Source: Zygnema cylindricum (taxonomy: Eukaryota > Streptophyta > Zygnematophyceae > Zygnematales > Zygnemataceae). From it: a stretch of 31,327 bases of DNA. The position numbers and the translations under genes are program-made. Below, one piece after another: positions 1 through 11,152 of this stretch (position 1 is its first letter; every line of letters begins with the position of its first letter). The stretch lies in contig JBBHKE010001522.1 in assembly GCA_037447655.1 (NCBI GenBank), positions 64,001 to 95,327 on the forward strand, written 5' to 3'. The notes under the pieces were generated by a model, which saw only the letters and a program-made list of their open reading frames with translations, did not search any database and had not been told where the DNA came from.

Positions 1-1817
1 TCAGAGTTACAAGTTTCCTCCTGTAAAGTATCCTGCAAACATTTTGACGAAGAGTGTCCAGAGTCTCCTTGTTTAACTCCTAAAGATAAGTGTTTTCTGG
101 ACATTTGGTCCCTTATTCCAGAACTGGTTTGGGTTATCAAATAATCCACTTTCCTAAAACCCTGTCCACTGTTTATCGCTGTTTCCAGTCTCCCATGTGG
201 TCCAATATTCCCTAAAATGTTTCCTTCAACCGGATGGGCAAAGTCTTCATCTTGCGCTGATCGTGGAGTCCATCTTCCGTTTTCACCTGTGGGAACCATG
301 GGTTGAGGACCTACATTTGCCCTCAACTGTGAAAAACTTGACCCTCCGGTTGAATGTGTAGGTGTGAGGGGCTTATGAAGAAGTCCCCTTAAGCCAGTTG
401 ATGGGCACATCGTATGATACCCTTGCAATGAATGTAACTGCTGGTGATGCGCATTATCACACTCATTATATTGTCCAGTTTGAATATCTGATTCATAAGG
501 CCAGTTTCCGGCCATAGGATCTAATGAATTTACTACATGTTGCATCCTCGTTCGAGCTATGTCTGGTAAACTGGTGTTAAAGGACCCGAATGGTTGTCCA
601 ATTGGTCGAACCGGATTGGAAAGACACGAACGGCAATTACAACTATTTTGGTAAAACTGGTCTTGCTCACTAATATTGTGAGACATAAACGCTTCAGCCT
701 GTCTAATACTCGAAGAGAAATTGAAATCTCTTTGACAAGGTCCGACGTAAGGAGGACAAATTTGGTAGACAGGAAAAAAATGTTCCTGCTCATGCTCTGT
801 TCTAGGAATTTGACAGTCCTTATGAGGTCGTGCATTGCCCTGATGTGCAGTAGCGTTGGGCGGTGTTCTGCTATAACACTGATAACTATCGTGTTTTATA
901 AACACGGGTGTCGAAGGTTTTATATGAAAATCCAAGGCATCACTCAGAGCCTCTAATTGTGTCCCGTTCCCATGTTGTTGCTCTGGAATGATGTTACAAC
1001 CTTCATGGAAAAGATTTTTTTCTGTTCGCCTTGGGAAGTTGACTGGGGACACATTCGATCCCTCGAATGCAAGAGGGGTGTAGGGAAATGGCTGCTGAAT
1101 TGATGATCCCATCAATCCTGTCAAAGTACTGGGAACTTCTCGCCTGTTGACACTTTTTTGAATTTCCTGTTCTCTGGTCTGTTGACTAACATACTCGGTT
1201 GCCTCACCGCTGATCCCCGGAGACTTCGCTGTACAGAAAGGCAACTGAAAGGGAGGACAGGGAGGCTCAACTTCTATCCCTTTACTGGCTAAGCCAAATT
1301 CATGCAGAGACTGTTCACCAGTTTGCATAAATCCATGACTAGGGTTGGGGGTTGAATCTTGTTTAAACGCTCCAAATGCAGAGCCATTTTGCCCAAATTC
1401 CCTTTTCTTGGACAGGAGACTGACAGCTGCCTGTTCGTCGCTGTCTGGACGAGATTGACTGTTGTTTTGTCTTTTGGTGATGCTATCATACCACTCAGGA
1501 TGTATATCACCCTCTGTATTTCTATCTTGAGTAGCATAAAATTCGCTCATGGCGCTGTCCAATAGAGGATACTTACTCCTGTCGTTTATTCCAATCCTGT
1601 TCTCGAGTCGGTTCGCATCAAATGAAATTTGACTCTCAAAACCATGGTTTATTGCCTCCTCCTCGTCTCCATGGTTACGCTGCAACAAAATCTCTTGCTT
1701 AGTCAGTTGTCCAATTAGAGATACAATTTTTAGCGTCATTGACAAAAGACAGTTTTCAAATAAATTTTGAGTCTGTAAAATATGGCACATTGCCTCGTCC
1801 TCATTCTCATATTTACT
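1..1817 (-). CDS. Terminal large exon of the homeodomain-like gene (runs off the left edge)
   Basis: On the minus strand the frame whose codons occupy (3k,3k+1,3k+2) has no stop from 1835 down to base 3, about 610 codons. An upstream TAA at 1838-1836 closes it, so entry must be by splicing. Phase-0 acceptors are TTTTGTCCAG (exon from 1817), TTTTACAG (from 1772) and TTTTGTTGCAG (from 1679). The product is Gln-, Asn-, Ser- and Pro-rich, for example DNAHHQQLHSLQGYH near 435-485 and NWPYESDIQTGQYNEC near 470-510. This is typical of a disordered activation-type tail. No known domain is visible and the true C-terminus lies outside the window. Confidence 0.6.
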
Positions 1818-4800
1818 CTGGACAAAATCTTCTGTTTAATCGGTATCCGTTTCAAAATAGGCAAGTTCAGCATTATTGACATTAGACAGTTTTTATGTGA
1901 TAACTTCGACAATTTGCCACGAAAAAATCAATCTCTGCATAAACTAGAATACATCGTGTACTCCAGTTGCAAATTAACATGATGCTAACAGACGGAGCTA
2001 CGCTTTTGTACCGAATTGTAACTTTAAAAGAAGCCTATGCCAGTTGTAACCTCATTTTTTTTGTGGTTTCAAATCAGATACGGGGTTTTCATAGCGTATT
2101 CAACAGCAATGATATTGTTAGTATGTTGATTTTGTAAAGGTCGGTACATGTTGCTGAAATAATGCAAAGAGAGTATGTTGACCTTGTGCCGGTGGTTTGA
2201 TAACCACTTCTTCAACTGTTGCATAGTCAGGCTGGTAATGTTGCAAATGTCTCGTGCTGCTTGTGTTAACTCAATCCTATGCGAATTCCAATTAACACTG
2301 ATAGCAAAGTCCCGCAGCAGTTTCTGTAAGGAAAAAAAAAAGAAAATAGGTAAAAAAAAATTCTATAAGTTTCTATTTCTATTTCTGTTGTGGTAAGAAT
2401 TATGGCTAAGAAGTCAGCGATGACCATGTCCCATTCAAATGACTGCCATACCTCACTTCAGACATGAAGACAGAAGAAAGTGTTCAACCAACATTCGAAC
2501 ATGTCCTTGGTAGTCATTCACATTCAGGTGACAGTGTTGAAAATTGGAGAAAATGCAATCCGCTGAATTTCAGTCCAATCACGCCAAGAGGAAGTATCGA
2601 ATGGCACTGCCGACTTTTACACACATATGATTAATTGCAATGAAGCCTTCTCCAAAAATGGCAAATATTATTATAGTCAGCATCTGTAGGAACTACTTTT
2701 GTTATGCTTGTTTTAATCCTTTTTCAGTACACGATTGTAGAGAGGGGTCTCACACAGAATAACCAGATGACGAGTTACTAGAAAGCATGTGGAATTATGC
2801 ATCAAAAGAACTCACCGCATGTTCATAAGGAATCTTGGTACGTTTTACAATCACTGGACGTGAGAACGTCGTCTGGCTTTTACACTCAGGACTGCTGCCT
2901 CTTCGCAATCTTTTCATCACATGTTGTAGATTTGTTCTTGATAACTTCTTGGCGTCCAATGGCTCAACTCCTTCCCTCTTACTCCATTGGACGGAATCTT
3001 TCATCAGTTCTGGAAATGTCTGGAAAGATTGTGCGTTATTCACAGGGAGAGGAGGTAAGGAACACACATTCGTCAGAGTACCCTCTGGGCTCATCAAATT
3101 AATTTCATTCAACCCAACTGCTGACCTCTCTGAAATTCCCTCTCCAGGCTCACTATTCTGTCCTACCGTGTTTGGGCCAAACAGGCCGACAGTGGAACTG
3201 TTCTTATAGTTTTCTTTCACTCTAAGCTCTTCATTTTCACTAATTGGTGGAGGATCCTCCTCGATGGGAATATGCAGCATGCATGGAGTAACACTGCGAT
3301 CATTATCTGTAGAATACTGAGAGTGGTTGTCTTCTTGTGCTAACAGTGGTTCTCTCAAAACATTTGTAGAATCATCAGAAATTCCTGGACTGACTTGTGA
3401 GTCCATCATTCTTTTGTATTCTTCACCGTTGTCGCTCGACCAGAAACGAGTTTGTCCTGCAGCGATTTCAGAAAGGTTATGAAGACCAGACTCATAAAGC
3501 ATCTCTCCAGAGTCGTTCTTACAATACTCTATTTCCTCGGTCTCTTGAAACGTCGTACCGGTGGAAAGTTTATATTTATTCGCATGAGCCTCTGGTGACC
3601 TGTCATTTGCTTCAGCATTTCCTGTTAACAGGCTGGAATGATTGCCCTTTTGGCACGCCTCGGGAATACTCCTCTCATTCTCGACAGAATCCTGCACTGC
3701 CCTGTTTTTCCTTCTATAAATTTCGGGTTCTCTGTTTCTTACATCACTCAAAGGGATGTCGTCCTCCAATCTAATGGCCTCTTTAGTGCATTCTTGTGCC
3801 CTGGAGTCCTTGATGTCACTATTGGGATTTAATTGATTTGTTCGATGACATTCCCAGGGAGTAAGGCCGTGGTCACGTCCACCGTCGGTATTTTCCACAC
3901 TCTTCTCCTCTTGATGAGCTTCTAAGTGACAGCCTCCATTTTCATTTCCCTTTTTGTTACTCTTCTGTTCTTGCAATGGCTGCGTTTGACCAATATGCTC
4001 TTCTACTTGCACAGGTGAAGCCCATGTGTTACTGCAGTCATAGGCCTTGTTCTCCGTGGCAAGTAAGGGTCGAATTTCTGAATACTGTAATACCCTTGAA
4101 ACTGTATTAGCGTCAATTTTTCTGTACGGCCTTTTGCACAATTGCGAGGGTGACAATATCCGCACTTCATTTCTGGGTCTTGTATGTCCAATTGAAAAGG
4201 ATCGGTTAATTGCATTTGATGCACAAGTTCTTAAGTTGCCCAATGATGTATCCCGTAATTCACACAGGGATGATGATCGTTGTTCGGCGCCACCATATTG
4301 AAATTCTCCATCGTTACGCAATCTTTCCTCACTTCCCCTCTCTAGAATCAAGTTGATTTGTTGACTATTGTCCTCCCCTCGGTCTTCCTGGGCATTCTAT
4401 CCCAAATAATTTGATGGCAGTGTCCAGACCCAAAACATTGCAAATGCAAAATGCTGAGTCAGGTAAGAAGGCGAAAAAATTCTCTAGCTCAACACAATGT
4501 AGTCGTATCCGTCTATGTAAAAATTGATGAATAAAATCAAGCTCAGAAACTCACAAATCTGGAACTACAGCTTAACTACAGAAAATACCTAAATGGCTAA
4601 ATGATGGAGGCTCCAAGGTAACATGGTAAGATTCACTTCTCTACTTTTACAAGACAGTCGCATGTTATGGAAAAGCTGGAGCTGAATGATCAGTTTTATT
4701 TTCTAAACCCAAAAATTGAATTTAAAATCGTGTTTATTTAATCATGTTGCTTTGACAAGTACATGTTGCTTCAAAAAATGTCTGGTCTCTCTTCAATACG

Positions 4801-5195
4801 TGCAGGAACTGGCTTACCGATGATGAATCAAAATTTCGAGGACTTTTTGATTTCATTTCTTTATTGCTTCCATGTCTTATTTTCTTTGTGGATCCTCTTC
4901 CAAATTCGTTTCGACGCACCTTCGTAACAACGTCCTCCTCCGGACCTTTAGGTGGTCCTAATTTGGTCAGAGCCATTGCATGTTGTTTTATCTGATCATT
5001 CTCCCCCACATCCACCGCAACTCCACTTGTGTCAATGTTATTTTCTGACCTCGCTCTTTCTCCGAGGCCAATGTCGGAAGTTTTTTTCTGCTCACGATTT
5101 TCCTCTGTCTCCTCCTCCAAGTCCTCATTTAAACTCTCAACAATGGTACCCCTGTTTTTCATTCCAGAGTCTATCTCCTTCATATTGGCAAGCAC
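1..5195 (-). CDS. Large homeodomain-like regulatory protein, 3' end beyond window (partial, multi-exon)
   Basis: Proposed exons on the minus strand are 5195-4818, 4387-2816, 2323-2183 and 1817 (or 1679) to beyond base 1. Every junction is phase 0 with GT-AG ends, which is the main support for joining them. The product exceeds 1,250 residues. It is mostly polar and low in complexity, with one folded segment across the 2816/2323 junction: KRTKIPYEHA then KLLRDFAISVNW, ending LKKWLSNHRHK. That pattern (W, L, N and R in the recognition helix, W in the middle) fits a homeodomain, and the FA-x4-W and IC spacing most resembles plant ZF-HD homeodomains. The zinc-finger half of ZF-HD proteins is not seen. 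A nuclear DNA-binding role is inference. ZF-HD genes are usually short and intron-poor, so the size and exon split are unusual. The most likely start is the ATG at 5183, but an upstream 5' exon is possible. Confidence 0.6.
1631..1906 (-). repeat. 138-bp tandem duplication spanning the 3' splice region of the last exon
   Basis: Copy 1 is 1631-1768 and copy 2 is 1769-1906. They align without large gaps and are clearly diverged, sharing blocks such as ATTGCCTC(C/G)TCCTC and ACAAAATCT. The period is 46 codons, so the reading frame is preserved. Each copy carries an equivalent pyrimidine-AG (TTTTGTTGCAG before 1679, TTTTGTCCAG before 1817). Copy 2 contains an in-frame TAA just upstream of its AG, so part of it must be intronic. 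Confidence 0.75.
2183..2323 (-). CDS. Exon encoding most of a ZF-HD-like homeodomain
   Basis: Preceded by the best acceptor in the gene: a long T-run then CCTTACAG, exon starting at 2323. The 47 codons begin KLLRDFAISVNWNSHR and end QQLKKWLSNHRHK. Aligned by eye with plant ZF-HD homeodomains, FA-x4-W, the C before helix 3, and W-hydrophobic-x-N-x-(R/K) in helix 3 fall in register, with one residue fewer in helix 1. The downstream donor is weak (AAG|GTCAAC at 2182). Without splicing, the frame continues about 35 codons to a TGA near 2077, which would give a short C-terminus directly after the homeodomain. Confidence 0.6.
2816..4387 (-). CDS. Exon of the homeodomain-like gene: 524-codon low-complexity exon ending in helix-1 entry
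   Basis: Long open frame from an acceptor (GCCCAG before 4387) to a consensus donor (GCG|GTGAGT, GT at 2815-2814), phase 0 at both ends. The opening residues EDRGEDNSQQINL follow directly from the previous exon. Most of it is hydrophilic, rich in Glu, Ser, Asn and Arg, with no repeats or membrane segments. The last ten codons read KRTKIPYEHA, matching the basic arm and start of helix 1 of a homeodomain. The fold is completed only in the next exon, so the domain is split by a phase-0 intron. Confidence 0.6.
4818..5195 (-). CDS. Exon of the homeodomain-like gene: acidic N-terminal segment
   Basis: Open frame of 126 codons between an acceptor (CGCAG before 5195) and a strong donor (GGTAAGC, GT at 4817-4816), both phase 0. 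The first ATG in the exon is at 5183-5181 with A at -3 and is my preferred start. If there is no intron upstream, an in-frame ATG at 5276 would add about 27 residues. Composition: a Glu-rich run (LNEDLEEETEENREQKK) followed by a Lys/Arg-rich stretch (TKVRRNEFGRGSTKKIRHGS) that could serve as a nuclear localisation signal. No recognised domain. Confidence 0.5.
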
Positions 5196-5280
5196 CTGCG
5201 TCCGGGTTTGTTGTATGAGAAAACAACATTTAACGAACAATAAGAAAGGATGCTCCAAAATATTTTGACTCCTCAAAAAT

Positions 5281-5420
5281 ACATCCTACTGATAGAGATT
5301 GAAAAAATCATCATGGTTCCCTCACCGATCTCAAGGGCCAAATTATCAAAAACATCCTACCTATAGAGCATTAAAATTCGCCACTTTTCCCTTAGCCAAT
5401 TTCAAGCGAAAAGTTCTCTC
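5281..5420. repeat. Diverged ~70-bp tandem duplication upstream of the first coding exon
   Basis: Units starting near 5281 and 5351 share ACATCCTAC(T/C)(G/T)ATAGAG and (A/T)CTCAAG-type ends at a spacing of about 70 bp. On the minus strand the first unit contains GATCGGTGAGGG, a good donor consensus. An upstream 5' exon of the homeodomain-like gene could end there, with a short ATG-initiated candidate of about 10 codons just before it. That exon is speculative. Confidence 0.45.
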
Positions 5421-6719
5421 AGCTTGTAAGCTGTTAGCTGTTTTCGGCACTGGTATTTTTCGCACAAAATTATTCATCTCTAGTAATTAACTATTAGTAC
5501 TAATATCCACCTTTAAGAGACTGGTTATGAACTACATAAACGTCCTGTCACTGTCCTGTGTAGCTCCATGGACAGGCTTTTCACTTTTTTAGTTGTTGTT
5601 AACATCATATGACCGGTCAGTTTAACTAACATCACAGTTCCTGACTCAATATGACTGCTGTATAAGCAAAACGACCTTTTCTAAGGAGACAAAACCAGCA
5701 ATTATTTCTTCTCTTTCTCTCGCCGTCACTGCTCTAACTGCAACGGCCATTGCTTACAACCAGAATAGTTGTAAAAGGTTTACCATATGAATTCATCGTT
5801 GACCTCTAAATCACGAACATAGAAATTACCCGAGGAACTACGCGTGTCTTCTGCAATACTTGAGGATTAAGTCACTAACCTCCTATTGACAATATTCGTT
5901 CTCCAAGCCTTCCCAACTGTAGGCTTGTAAATACCATGAACACATGTAAAAGTCAGAAATAATCAAACAAGTATCTGTACAGTGCCAATCCGTACAATCA
6001 ATACTTTTAAATTTCGTGCTCTGCTGTAATTGAATCTATCTCAACCCAGTGCTAATCCGAAAAGAATTCAATGGAGACCTTTTATAACTTAAAAAAAACG
6101 TTTACAACTGAACAGCCCAAACAGTCTTATTAGACCAAAAATATATATTAGCAACACTATCAGGTCTTTCATCCAGCAATAAATTGAATATTATATCACA
6201 TCACACAGTAACTTACTCTACCAAAAAAAGAAGAAAAGCCACATAAATAAATAAATAAATCCGAGTAAGGAATAATGATTTTTTTAAGCGATATAGGAAG
6301 AGAACTTCTTCACCAAACAATCATTCCATATTTCCGCCATTCAATCACCAAACACTATCCAAGTCAGAACCCTGTGATCATATTTTGATGATGATGTATG
6401 CATGACAGTATTTACTATTATTACAAAAGGATTCGAAGAGATTTACCTCAACAACTTCATCGGATTCCATATCTCATATGCAATCGTCCTTCCAAAAGCA
6501 TGTAATCGTATTACAAAAGTAGTTTTGAGCACCTAGTATTTTCCAAGGTGAAGGCAAAGACTGCAAGCAAGGGCTTTACTAACATGCGGTGTTTGTCACG
6601 ATCAGTTGTAAAAGAGATTTAAAGAAGAGCATTCAAAGCACAAGTAGTTTAGTAGAATCACATCTCCTACATGACATGATTAGGGCAAAAATTCTAAGTA
6701 TTCCATGCAGAAAAGGTCG
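5421..6719. other. AT-rich spacer 5' of the homeodomain-like gene
   Basis: I see no coding potential, RNA gene or clear repeat beyond short A/T runs. It probably includes the 5' untranslated or intronic leader of the minus-strand gene, since that gene's first visible coding exon is preceded by an acceptor. Confidence 0.4.
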
Positions 6720-7800
6720 CCGGCTTCTAGCATAAGTAATGATTTACTGTCAGCTGTTCAGCAGCGAAGCAGAGCTCCATCGGACGGTGCAGAATGAAAA
6801 GGGGCTGTTTTGCAGAGACAAGATGATCGTCGATGACGACATCGGCGATTTTTGACGAGACGAGGCAAAATGGAATGTACGGTTTCGACACGTGATGAGT
6901 GACGTAAATGAGTGATTTGTTAAGTTGCCAGACACAGACCGTCGGATGTGTACGGCGACAACGGATTGCAAATGCCTTCGCCGTTACAGGCGCCCCGCGG
7001 ACGCTCCGCTCCACAGAACTGCGCACATGTAGCTTCAGACCGTTGAACAGGAGAGCCGCAGTTTGATGGTGAAGGTAGCGCCAAAGATAGAGTTATCGGA
7101 AAAACCTTCCTGGAACGGACCAGTGAAACATTGTGGACTGCCGTTCGATGTCATGCGGATCGGACCGCTCAGATAACTTCGGCTGAGGATGAGTTGCGGA
7201 GCAGCCGCCGGGAAGTCTAGCAGGATTCTGCAAGTGAGGAAGTTAAACGCCCCCCCGAAGTCACGAAGCTATACGACGATCAATTCAAATTTATACGAGG
7301 CATTATTCGAACCTCGCATATCCCACCACCCCGACCCCCACCAAAGAGTCTTCGTGGCAAGACTCCCATCGCTCACTTAGTAGCCATGTTCACGCCCTCG
7401 GACAACCACCGCACGGTTTTCCTTGGGGAGCCAGCCACCCTACCTCAGGTTCGTGCTCTGGCTGCCTCTCAACAATATACGTGCCAAGCGACCAACATCC
7501 AATCTGAGTTCACCTAAGTTAAGAAGTTGAGTGCGATTTTGCGTCCGCAAAACACGACGACCGACGAGGCTGGGTGGATTACGGAGCATTGTGCCCATTC
7601 GGACGACAATGTCAAGTTGAATATCTTTGGAGTTAACATTGGTCGAGGTGACAGGAGCCGGGCTGGGAGGGATGAGTGGATTGAGCGTATTCGTGGTTTG
7701 ACGGGTGACCGGATTCGGAGGTGGCGCGAAGGGGGTGTAGAGTCTTCCGTGTTGGTGGATACGGTAAAGGAGCAGATGTTGAATCACTGCCCGTGAAACT
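6720..7800. other. GC-richer island with competing short ORFs; possible promoter/5' leader or decayed gene
   Basis: The stretch is visibly richer in G+C and CpG than both flanks. On the plus strand, one frame from about 7051 reads through GKTFLERTSETLW to a TAG near 7220, then stays open to a TAA near 7516 (including YDDQFKFIRGIIRTSH and GEPATLPQVRALAASQ). A second frame holds an ORF from 7527 to 7796. On the minus strand, 7874-7440 is open for 144 codons and 7026-6727 for 99. No frame has a recognised domain and they overlap on opposite strands, so at most one is real. Context allows a promoter or CpG-rich leader for the minus-strand homeodomain-like gene, or a decayed gene. Confidence 0.35.
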
Positions 7801-8081
7801 GTATATTCATGGTCCTCTAAACCTTTCCCATGTTTCAAAATATTGTGTTTGGTATTTGTTTTGTTCCATTTCAACTGCTAGAATGGATTCACATATTTAA
7901 GCTATGTTTTCCATTTATGTTTTTGTTGCAACTTTTGTTAATTTCCATTATGAATTGTAGTGATTACTTGCTGAAAAAACAACTCAATTCATCATCCATG
8001 AAAATCAGATGAATTGGATTTTGGAGTGGCCTGCAGGTTTCTAAGCAGGGAAAAGCCAAGGCTTCTTCAATATTCCTGAGT

Positions 8082-8149
8082 GGGTTTATGATGTCGGAGA
8101 CTACTCATGTATAGGGGGTTTATGATGTCAGAGACTACTCGTGTATAGG
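8082..8149. repeat. Two copies of a 34-bp tandem repeat
   Basis: The block GGGTTTATGATGTC(G/A)GAGAC continues CTACTC(A/G)TGTATAG and occurs from 8082 and again from 8116, with two mismatches. It lies in noncoding DNA. Confidence 0.8.
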
Positions 8150-8654
8150 GAACATAGCATTCAGCTGTAGTGTTGACTTCTTGGGGTGAAAGAATTGAGT
8201 GGTTTTAGGTTAGTGGTTTTAAGGTTTTGGGAGATTGTAAGTTGTTTTGAGTATAAATTGGGTTTTGTTGTCCTCAAAGTTTTCGAAGGAAAATTTCGAA
8301 GGAAACTTGTGATTGGAAAAGAGGATAATGAGGGAGTGAGAGGGAAGAAAGAGGAGAGTGAGGAGGACGTAAAGAAATGGTTTGAAAACGTTTTTACTTT
8401 TCTAGGTAAAGGGATTTTTTCTAGGTTTTTTTTTAGATTTTCAATAAGTTTTATTTTTTTTCAAATTTCTAAAAAGACGCTAAAGTATTGAGTGTTTATG
8501 TACCACAGAGATACCAATTGTACGCATCTATCACTTCTACAACCGTGTGAATAACAACCGTTCGATAGAGCGTTTATCCCTCGTAAAAAGGGTACAGTAC
8601 GTGACGAGACATCTGGTATAACCTATTCTTAATATGCGAAACTGAAAGAATGGC

Positions 8655-8765
8655 TTCGGTTCGCTATGCTAAAAACGTGCCCGATGTGACATTGTGAAGT
8701 TCGGTTCGGCTTAGCTCGGTTCGCTTCGGTTTGCTTAGGCTGGGATCGGTTCGATTCGGTTCAAC
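8655..8765. repeat. Low-complexity TTCGGTTCG-type repeat
   Basis: Irregular reiterations of GGTTCG, GCTTCGG and GATTCGG. It superficially resembles tRNA box B (GGTTCGATTC at about 8747) but has no cloverleaf. Confidence 0.6.
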
Positions 8766-9049
8766 CAAACTGTTGAAAACCACAACCGTGTAGACCGTTA
8801 AACTCCAATAAATTAAAAAAACGCCTTTAAACCCAAGATAGCAGTCAAGTTATAGTCTTCAAACTTTGACGGCTACTTAGTACTTATTCACCACCTTATT
8901 TTGTGGGAGCGATCTTCCCAATCCGATCATGCTTTTAAGGGTGTGCATAAATGGCGTAGGTCTTAAAATTGAATGTCATGTTTTCATACCAAGAGAGAAT
9001 ATGTTATGTTAGCTATTGTTATATTCTCACCATTGAACGAAAATAGAAT

Positions 9050-10250
9050 AGTCGGTAGTTGTGAGCAAGTTCTTTGAAATGAGTGGTTGAAGTGTGTAGG
9101 TTACTTGAGTGGTTATAGTGAGTGTCTCGAAGTTAGTTGTTGAAAAATTGTATGTGGCATTCGTGGGTGGGACTGAGTAACTAAGGTAACGTGCCTTTTA
9201 GTATTTTATTTCGGCAAGGGTCTTCTAATGTGTAGTTGGGAGTGAGAGTTTTCGAATGTGTGGCTCGAAGTGAAAGGCTCGAAAAAGTGGCTTCAAGTGA
9301 GTTGCTTATGTGAGTCAAGTGAGTGGTTTCGACTGAAAACATGAGATTAAGCTTATTAAAGTGGGTGGCACATAGTGATGGCTTGCATGGACTCCTCAAA
9401 GTGGGTGTGAGTGGTAGGGAGGAATTTGCACGGGGTGAGTTTTCTTAGACTGAGTGGTTGGGGGTGAGTGGTGGAGAGTGAATCGATAAAAGTGCGTAAC
9501 TTATAACACATGGCGGAGAGGCTCCTTATCAGTGGTCGAGACTCGTGCATTCGATTGACTTGTTGGGCGTTATTGCCTCCTATTAAGTAACTCATTGTCA
9601 TTCCACAGGAGCGAGTGAGCGGTTAGGAGTTAGTGGCTCAAAATGAGCCGCTCGTAGTGAGTTGTAAGAAGTGGGTGGCTAACATGACTGGTTTGTAGTG
9701 GTCTTTTTAGGGTGGATTATTTTAATAAGTGTGTGGGATTGAGTGATTGGTGATGCATGGAAAAAAAGTTGTGGTTTGGGGTATGTGGCTAGGGGTAGTT
9801 GTTAGGATTTTAGTGTCTTGAAAAAAAATTGGCTCAAAATTTGCGGCTCGTAAGCATTAGTGGGTTAGATTAAGTGAATTTACGTGAGTGGTTAGGAGTC
9901 TGTGGATGGGTGGGAGTGGCTTGGGGTGATTTGCTTAGAGTGAGCGGATATGAGTGAATAAGTAGTCGAAAGTAAGTCACATGGAAAGAGTAACACAGTG
10001 GTTGGATTAAGTTAGTATAAGTGATTGGCTAGGAGTGAGTGGCTCGTCGTGAGTGATTAGGAATTACTACCTAAGTGTGAGTGGTTTCGAGGGAGTGGGT
10101 GGTAATGCATGGATGGGAACGGGTTGATCGGAGAAAATGACTTTAAATGAGTGGCTTAGAGTGATCAATTTTGAGGAAGTCTTTCGCAGCTAATGGATAA
10201 AAATGTGTGACGATGGAAAGTGTCGATGAGTTAGTGGCTCCGAGTTTACA
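9050..10250. repeat. Degenerate GAGTGG-type minisatellite
   Basis: Over about 1.2 kb the plus strand repeatedly shows AGTGAGTGGCT, GAGTGGTT, GTGAGTGG and related forms every 10-40 bp, with G/T-rich filler (for example around 9090, 9320, 9460, 9890, 10030 and 10090). The units are too diverged for an exact period. Apparent ORFs here arise from the repeat and look noncoding. Confidence 0.6.
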
Positions 10251-10259
10251 TCTACAATT

Positions 10260-11140
10260 AGTGCGTACATACAAAATTGAAGGTGACCATAAGAAAACAT
10301 TAAACAAAAACGAATGTTGAATGATAATGATAATAAATAATTTGTAAAGAAAATTAAAATAAACATTATTTTTTAATAAACATTAAAGGCAATATCTTCC
10401 ACTTTGACAAACAAGTTACGCAATTGGATTAGTTTATTAAACTTTTTAATTATATATTGGCAAACATACTTTCAACCATATACACCAAAACAAATAAACA
10501 AAACACACTTTATAATATGCAACAAAACATGCATGTACAAACACAATTTCATTCAACAAAATAAAATAAAAAAATATGTTTTTGTCTTGATTAAATATAT
10601 ATATAAAAAAAACATGGGCAAATAATAAGTTAATAATCAAACCAATGCAACATAAATTTGGAAGTAAAAACTAAAAGACAAAGAGGAAAAATAACTAAAA
10701 AACAATATGACATCAGTGGAAAGACAGATCGATAAAAGACAAAGAACAAATATTGTAAACACAAAAATAAATAACTGAAATTGTTCGTTTGGAAACAAGA
10801 TTACAACGTGAATTACTATTATTGTCATTAACATTAATTTGGTGCTCCCAACACTTTGACTCACAAATCCAAAATATAATCAATGATTATGTTTTTTTCT
10901 TTTTGCTAGTATATGCAAGGTGTAATCAATGCCAATGACTATAATTTGGGCAATTTTAAAATAGTATAGTGTATAAAATGTGTCCATACTATTTTTTTTA
11001 TGTTTTTAAGTACAAACCTACATAAAAAAAGTGTTTAATAATGATGTCGATACGACAAAATGAGTGGTGCTATCACGAAAAAGCACCCTCATATTTTATT
11101 ACAGTAATAAAGACGGGAAAACATAACGCCAACTTGTTCT
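10260..11140. other. Very AT-rich noncoding stretch
   Basis: Dominated by A/T runs and ATATAT tracts. Small ORFs at 10404-10864 on both strands are low complexity (Phe/Ile/Leu or Lys/Asn) and look noncoding. No feature recognised. Confidence 0.5.
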
Positions 11141-11152
11141 CACATGTTAAAA

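Noticed and set aside
594-956. Plus-strand ORF of 120 codons at the left edge
   Set aside because: Shadow of the minus-strand exon, which is open across the whole stretch with better composition.
1-5276. Pseudo-response regulator (clock PRR) or ELF3-like identity for the left-hand gene
   Set aside because: The Gln/Asn-rich tail and RRNEF-type string are suggestive, but no pseudo-receiver, CCT or ELF3 block is present, while a homeodomain helix is.
8186-8491. 101-codon plus-strand ORF
   Set aside because: Purine-rich then T-rich low-complexity sequence that produces Lys/Glu and Phe runs. No sign of selection on protein.
8697-8765. tRNA-derived SINE suggested by GGTTCGATTC and TTAGCTCGG
   Set aside because: The stretch is explained by simple TTCGG reiteration. 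There is no cloverleaf or SINE tail.
9050-10250. CRISPR-like array of repeats and spacers
   Set aside because: Repeats are short, diverged and irregularly spaced, and the genome is plainly eukaryotic.
10404-10864. Small ORFs on both strands in AT-rich DNA
   Set aside because: Phe/Ile/Lys/Asn composition reflects base composition only.
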